The notes under the pieces were generated by a model. The model did not search any database, was not told where the DNA came from, and saw nothing but the letters and a program-made list of their open reading frames with translations. Shown here in pieces: positions 58,136-64,000 of a stretch of DNA of 64,000 nucleotides. The DNA comes from Erpobdella octoculata. Taxonomy: Eukaryota > Annelida > Clitellata > Hirudinida > Erpobdellidae. The DNA is taken from NCBI GenBank assembly GCA_963978895.1, contig OZ022241.1, positions 10,222,356-10,286,355 of the forward strand, given 5' to 3'. Positions within the stretch are counted from its first letter, which is position 1. Each line of letters starts with the position of its first letter. Position numbers and translations under genes: made by a program.

Positions 58136-60837
58136 TCAGTAAAACATTTTCTTTAGCTTCAGCTTTTGAGCGAGTCTTTGTTTTGTTGTAGCCAATCCTT
58201 TCCTAGGTTTTGCTATTGAATTTTATTAATAACAAGTTACATTTTAATAAATAAAAAAATCATTTAAGATAGGTAAATAACAGTATTAATTAACCAACTA
58301 ACAGATTTTATTGATCGGTGACAATCCTAACGTGGATGGACTTTGTTTTTGACCAAAAGAAGGACCTGATCAAATGTACGAACATAATTTATGCAAATGA
58401 CATCCATTAGTCTAAATTAAGCATCTGCGTCCCGTAAGTTTTCAAAACGATACGGGAAATCCCGTATCGCTATTAAAACGATACAGCCTGCAGGGAAGTC
58501 TTGTATCGTAATAAAATAGCGAGACTTAAATTTTGTTCTTGTATAAAGTCTCGGAAAAAATCCGAGATTTAAAAAAAAATATTTTTCAATAAATAACGAA
58601 AGTCATACATATTTAATTAACGACTGTCACAACTGTAAATATTTGCAATTGATTCATCAACATTGGTTAATTAATCTACCTATTGACAGAAGTTTATAAC
58701 TATTTAACTATTATTATCCCCACTTTAAATTCGGTTTTCCTAACAGCCTGTAGCCCATTATTTACTATTTTTAGTCTGGGAACCAGCAACATATTTCAAT
58801 ATATATATATATAACATATATAAAACCAGCTCGTCTCTGTTCTATAGCTTTTTATAGTGCCACATTGAGAATAGTAATCAAAGAGATATCTAAAGCAGAG
58901 GTTAAGTCACGCCCCTCTTAAGCTGCTAGTCGACTTCTGCTTACTTCCATTTAGAAATATGCGAACCTGCATCAACGGTTGGCAAGGCAATCATACTTGC
59001 TGACATCGATGACTATTTTTATTAATGACTATTATTAATATCATTTTATGTTTATGTTTTGGCTTAGTCTGTTTGATAAACTTATTTTGTCAAAGTTGTT
59101 ATATAGAATTGGAATGATTATTTTAGTGTTTCGATATCCGTAATTGACCGTAATAGTAGCTCATCTAAGATATATCTTTATAATCTCGATTATATTCTTG
59201 ATTGTATGTGAGTATGTGTGTGCCACCTGTAGTGTGCACGATAGTGCACGTCGTCTGCAGCTGGAATTCGAAACTTTCTCAGCTTCTTTCTTGCCAACCT
59301 GATTCGCCATCGCCTATAAGTAAACCTGCTGGGTTTTCTTTACTTTCTTAATTCTTGCATACAGGTACTTTCTCATGTTTGTCATCATTTAGAGTCTAAA
59401 TTAATACAAATAGATGTACCGAAACTAAACAAATGAAACTTTCTTCAAGTTTAAAAAAAAATAAATTTTGTAAATTTTTATAAATTTTGAAATTTTTTAA
59501 TATTTAAATATTTTTTTTCAATGATTTCCTTTAATGTAGTTATTAATATTGTCTGTCCCGCATAGTTCATATCATTCTATGTTATCTCGTTTTATTCTAG
59601 ACAAAATGTCCACAGTTGACATTTCAGTCGAGATCCCAATATCATATCGTATCGGATTTGTCTCGTTATTGGTCGAGGCGTCTCGTATCGTATCGTTTTA
59701 TTCGAGACAAATTTCAGAAGTCGTATCGTATCGTTTCCAAAAAAAATAACGGGACGCAGAATCCTAGTGTAAATTATATTCATTCGAGCAATTCATAATT
59801 TTTCTTAAACAAAACTAAAAATAAGAACATGTGAAAAACTAGAAAGAACCTTCTGGACTCGTATGTCTTATGTCTTGTGACTTTTCAAATCTTTGCTTTT
59901 TGTTAGAAAAGGTATGCGGAGTCTTAAAAATTGAAAGTAAAATTAAATGGCATAGAATTGATAACATATAATATTTCGCTGTAAATTATATTTTCTCATT
60001 GGCTATTAAAGTCTGCCAGCATCACCAGGGCTTGCAAATGGAGGAAGTCATTATAGGATCACAAATAACAGATTTTATGATGGTTTATGAATTCCTGTAA
60101 TTTGTTAGCTTTATTATTTTACTGATATAACACAAAATTCTTTATCTTTAAGCTGAACTTTCTAAATTTATTCACATCATTAGGAAATTTCAAAATAATA
60201 AAAACATTAAATTCAAAGGCAGAAATTTAGCATCAATGCACCATTAAAAAAAAAAACACTGTAACTCACAGACGAATATGAAAGTTTAGCAGCAGCTTCA
60301 GCCAAATTATTTTCAACTGCTTCTTTCTTAGCACCTTGACGCTTTGGCCGATTAAGTTGAGATGTTCCTTTCGCTAATCTTACACCTTTTATCGATTAAT
60401 TTTTGAGATAATTAGACAAATACCTAAAAAAGGATTAATATTACAAACTATTACAAAGTCAACTGACCTCCTTTTGGATTCCATGCCTCATCTGGTTTTA
60501 TTTTCTTACTGGATTTCATATCATCATCAGAGTCAGAGTAAACCAGAGAAGGATACACTACAACGTATAACTCAACTTAACTTTTTTATTAAAATCCTTA
60601 CAATGGTCTAAACAGAAATTATTTAGTTTTTCATATAAAAGTCTTAATAAATATATTAAAACATATATAAACAGTAAATCACCATATTCATCGTCTTTAT
60701 AACACGAATTCAGCTGCTCCTCAATATCATCTGAATAATACTTGACAGCATTCGACTGGAGGGATGGAGCGTTTGGACGACCCATCTGGCTCATGGATAG
60801 CATGCCCTGGATAGCATCCCTCATTGTTGGAGATGCC
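58136..60837 (-). CDS. KDM7: Lysine demethylase 7 family (PHF2/PHF8/KDM7A), C-terminal exons only
   Basis: KDM7 proteins are PHD-JmjC demethylases of H3K9/H3K27/H4K20; the PHD and JmjC parts would lie right of the window. Exons read: 60683-60837, 60468-60557, 60270-60385 and the last exon 58136-58212 (stop TGA). ASPTMRDAIQGMLSM matches PHF8 ASPSTREAIQGMLCM. KDDEYVYPSLVYSDSDDDMK matches KDAEYIYPSLESDDDD. NNLAEAAAKL matches TGLAAAAAKL. The final exon KPRKGLATTKQRLAQKLKL matches the family end [20 protein letters not shown]. The junction from 60270 to 58212 needs phase 1, while the exon above ends in phase 0, so one small exon is probably missed. The gene converges on CTTNBP2. Confidence 0.88.
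58408..59776. mobile_element. TIR element in the last KDM7 intron (CTGCGTCCCG ends)
   Basis: CTGCGTCCCG (58425-58434) and CGGGACGCAG (59750-59759) are inverted ends. Near-identical 12 bp direct repeats lie outside (tagtctaaatta at 58408, tagtgtaaatta at 59765). CGTATCG words are dense just inside both ends. No coding; superfamily unassigned. Confidence 0.6.
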
Positions 60838-61496
60838 CTAACAAATCAATTTTTATTATTGTTTCTATTTTACAAGCTTGAATTATATCTTTTCAATTAA
60901 GTGAGTCATACTATGAATATTCATTTGAAGTAAACAAAGTGTATTGATGAATACTTTATTGTAGTAACTTCTATATATGATAAACATTTAATATGGGTTC
61001 CTGATACTCCAATCATATTCACAAAATTAAGCAAACAAGTTAACACTAAAAAGACAGGTATTATTTAAAAGGAATTTGGAAATTATAAGAAAATGGTAGT
61101 GTGGATCCCACTAAAGGATAAAGGATAGCATTCTATGCTTTAAAAGAGGAAAATATAGCAATCTTAATGAATTTGCTAGCCACTGCAATACCAAAATGCA
61201 GGATAGTCAATGGATCTCTTCCACCGCCATGACTCACTTTAACTGCACTATCTGACTGAATAAACTCATAAAATTATGCATGTTTTATGCAGTTTACTTC
61301 ATTAAACGTATTTTAACTTTAATATTAATAAAATTTATACATGTACCACTGATTCATATATGCAAATAAATAGGGGTGCAATTTGAATCCCAAAGACTGA
61401 AAATTGGGTCCAAGATCTGGCTTTTACTGTGGATGTTACTGCCCATTTAAATTGTCTTAATTTAAAATTACAAGAAAAAACAAACTCATCGGTCAA

Positions 61497-62080
61497 TTGC
61501 ATGATGACGTCAAGTGCTTCGTTGCAAAACTAAGCCTATGGAAGTCACAGTTGTCAAACAAAAATTTAGTTCATTTTCCAACATGCAAAGAGTTGAAAAA
61601 CACTGCCAATACAGAGTCAGTACTAAGTTTTGCAAAGTATAACAGTCACCTGGGACTGTTGTCAAAGATATTTCAGGAACAATTTTTTTGATTTCTCATC
61701 TTTTGAACACCAGTTTGCATTGTTCTCATCACCATTCGGCTATGATGTTGGCAAGGAAGATGAAAGCCTGCAGATGGAACTATTAGAAATGCAGTCAGAT
61801 TCTACACTCAGAGTAAAGTATCTTGAAGTGGGGATACTTGATTTCTTTTCATACCTTTCTGAACATTTTACAAACTTCAGGAAGTTAGCCACAAAGATTA
61901 TGGCAATGTTCGGTTCTACCTATGTTGTGAACAGTTATTTTCCTTCATGAAATCAACAAAATCTTCTCAGAGAACAAGGCTGACTGATCAACATTTGTCA
62001 TCTCTGATCAGAGTGGGAACGGGAACTACACAGACATTTCAGCGAGATATACCAACAATTGTCAGCAAAAAAGGTGTCTA
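61497..62080 (+). pseudogene. hAT transposase remnant of the ZBED5/SCAND3/GTF2IRD2 type
   Basis: Peptides VAKLSLWKSQLSNKNLVHFP, FEHQFALFSSPFGYDVGKED and ILDFFSYLSEHFTNFRKLAT, then MAMFGSTYVVNSYF and RLTDQHLSSLIR-like text, match the C-terminal half of this family in order. At least two frame changes and a stop break it. It lies in a putative KDM7 intron, opposite in strand. Confidence 0.88.
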
Positions 62081-62528
62081 GCCTCAGGACCAAACTATCC
62101 ATGATTAAAATTCTGCCATATTTTTTTCACAATGTTTGTTACTGTTGCAAATTGCAAGTATAATTATGTTGCTGTTTAAAATTTGATTTTTGTCAAATTA
62201 ATATAATATATTATGTTCATGAATGCTGCTAAAACAATTGTATGGACATTGTATGTTTCTAATCAAAAGTTTAGAAACAAATATATACTGCAATTGATCT
62301 TTTTAAATGAATTTAAATTAGTTCTGCATTCATTTTAATATGGCCCTCATGGCAACACATGTTATCAATGCAGCTCTCAAAGAACCTTGAGTTTGACATG
62401 CCTTGTTCTATAGAATCCTTGTTATAAATGAGCTTATAAGCATACAAGACAGTCATGAAAAATTTCAGATTGGGCAGACAAATTTCTAAAAAAGATTTTG
62501 ATTGAAATGCTGCATTCACCTTGATCCC

Positions 62529-62645
62529 CTGTAAAAAAGGCGACAACATATTATTGGAGTGTGATCATTTTATGTGCTCCAACTGCTATGAATCTAGGCA
62601 GGAATGTGGGTCATGCCAGACCTGTCCCCACGCTCGATGTTAGGT
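62529..62645 (+). pseudogene. Cysteine-rich RING-like fragment
   Basis: Frame LLECDHFMCSNCYESRQECG then SCQTCPHARC and a stop gives C-x-H-x2-C-x2-C and C-x2-C, the second half of a RING finger. The first cysteine pair is not visible. It is probably part of a decayed transposon or gene copy. Confidence 0.4.
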
Positions 62646-62704
62646 CTGCAAGCTAAAAGCCGCAGTTATAATGATCGAGTGCAGGTATGATGATCGAGTA
62701 CAGG

Positions 62705-62850
62705 CTTAGATAGTCAAGTATAATCCTGCTATAACATACTCCAATTCAAAAGACTTGAGGTTTTATTTATCTTACAATTATTATTAGCAGTAATAGTTAA
62801 GTATAATTCTGCTATAATATACTCCAATGGATTGTTATAGTGGGATGGCT
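62705..62850. repeat. Decayed pogo-like MITE ends
   Basis: agtataatcctgctataaca (62714) and agtataattctgctataata (62804) resemble the TIR at 56087, with ttgttatagtgggat inverted at 62831. Confidence 0.45.
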
Positions 62851-62887
62851 TTTTAGTTTTTTTTTAAACGAGTTAAGAACTACTTAC

Positions 62888-63000
62888 GTTACACCCGATT
62901 CATAGTCCCCATGACTCTCCACGATCTTGATCCCTGACAAGCATTCAGGAACGGCCACATATCGTATGCAGGCAAGGGGTTTCGACAGTGGCGTCACAGT
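62888..63000 (-). CDS. KDM7: Probable upstream exon of the KDM7 gene
   Basis: On the minus strand an acceptor (ttaatag) is followed by 37 open codons including VAVPECLSGIKIVESHGDYE and then a consensus donor GTAAGT. The donor leaves two bases (AC), the phase that the exon at 60837 needs (AC+G). I could not match the peptide to the family with certainty. The 2.05 kb intron between them would hold the ZBED-type hAT remnant. Confidence 0.5.
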
Positions 63001-63641
63001 CTATTAACTAGGTTGGACAAAGTCCAGGGGTCCCCAAGAGCTGCTTCTAAAAATTTGTGTAACGTTGCTGCCATCCGACACACTGACAGTAATGCTATGA
63101 CATTATCAATTCCAACCATGATATAAGATATCTTATATTGTGATTCCCACGTTCAACCAAAGTCCAAAATCTTGCTGCTCATCTATTAATTTAAGTGTCA
63201 GAATTCTATGTACATATATTTGTTATATATTCTATGCTTGCTTACATAATCCTTGGACGCTGTAATGGCTGTTATGTATGTTTACAACTTTCCCATTCTT
63301 AAATTCACAAGTGTAGGTAAAAAATACTTTTTTATATCAACAATGCTCTTAAGATTCTAATTTCCTAATGTAAGAAAAAGAGGAGGAAGAAAATGCTGTT
63401 AAAAGTCAGTCAAGTAGAAATGTAAATGAACCACCGATTGACAATCAAGAACATTGCATCAAAGCAAATGAACTTTTAAAAGATCCTATGTCCAAGTGAG
63501 AATAGAGGGTCTGAAACGGCAAACAGCACTTATTGACGAAGAGAAACTAGTTTATAAAGATGCGGTGCAAATGGCAGTTATGACCGAGTTGTAAGCATCT
63601 TATGTGCAGATAAGATTTAACAAATATTTCCCCGGGATTGT

Positions 63642-64000
63642 TTGAATTATGTCATTGATCGTCCAGGTGAAGTCGATAGTTGTCATAAGCAAGTTGCGGA
63701 ACAGGCAGACAATTATATTCTCTCTTGTCCTCCCAATCCTCTGTACTTCTCGGAACAACATGGTTTCCGCCCATCAGGGTCAACTGCAACCATGTTAATT
63801 GATATTCTGAATATCATTACTACTATGTTAGAAACTCAACCCTATGTTCGAGTCATAGCTCAGGATTTTAGCAAAAGCTTTTGATAATGTCCACCACTCA
63901 TCGCTGGTTGAGAAACTGTCACTTTTACACATACCTCACAATATAGCTAACTGGATTATCGATATCCTCCATGATTGAATTCACTGGACTACTTTCAATG
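63642..64000 (+). pseudogene. Non-LTR reverse transcriptase fragment, broken, runs off window
   Basis: LYFSEQHGFRPSGSTATMLI and VRVIAQDFSKSF match the RT palm of Jockey/CR1-type LINEs (QHGFR...STA, DFSKAFD). A one-base shift at about 63870 interrupts the frame; the next frame continues with VHHSSLVEKLSLLHIPHNIA and then another stop. The catalytic FADD box is not in the window. Confidence 0.85.

Overview
This is a metazoan nuclear window, AT-rich and packed with microsatellites. Four multi-exon genes sit among transposon debris. Long GT-AG introns, a full set of animal gene families (IP3 receptor, Spartan protease, CTTNBP2, KDM7/PHF8) and tRNA-derived SINE heads show it is an animal. The IP3 receptor-like and CTTNBP2-like proteins are far from the vertebrate sequences, so an invertebrate, perhaps a lophotrochozoan, is the best guess; the species cannot be told from sequence alone.

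Layout. (1) 1-1000: repeats inside or beyond the last visible intron. (2) 1091-24259, minus: an IP3 receptor-like gene that I could resolve into 54 exons (about 2,040 codons). It starts at 24259 and runs off the left edge before the membrane/pore region. Its introns hold Helitron-like copies, hAT MITEs, and TA, GAT and longer tandem arrays. (3) 25447-28493, minus: a complete six-exon SPRTN (Spartan) DNA-protein crosslink protease. (4) 28.7-44.3 kb: a transposon and satellite graveyard without a host gene I can support: LINE fragments, two SINE types, three of the four copies of one Helitron-like family, an inverted-repeat element, and a 2.0 kb hAT-type element with perfect 8 bp target duplications. 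(5) 44593-56342, plus: a CTTNBP2 gene with N-terminal coiled coil, ankyrin repeats and C-terminal P-loop NTPase-like domain. Its last intron holds a hAT remnant nested in a pogo/Tigger-like element. (6) 58136-60837 (probably to 63000), minus: the C-terminal part of a KDM7 (PHF2/PHF8/KDM7A) histone demethylase. Its introns carry another hAT transposase remnant and a TIR element. (7) 63.6-64.0 kb: a broken non-LTR reverse transcriptase.

The four host genes are not an operon or pathway; they act in ER calcium release, replication-coupled protein-crosslink repair, cytoskeleton/cortactin interaction and histone demethylation. I saw no CRISPR array, rRNA or convincing functional tRNA. The most unusual signals are: (a) a divergent IP3 receptor that keeps the RQKLMR and SRKN ligand-contact motifs but not the TTGR loop; (b) a nine-copy 29 bp tandem array made of copies of the 3' splice site of a CTTNBP2 exon; (c) Helitron-like elements whose left end is a (GTCA)n tract of very different length in each copy; and (d) nested elements with intact target-site duplications in introns. 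Exon limits come from reading frame, GT/GC-AG signals and phase agreement by eye, without transcript data.
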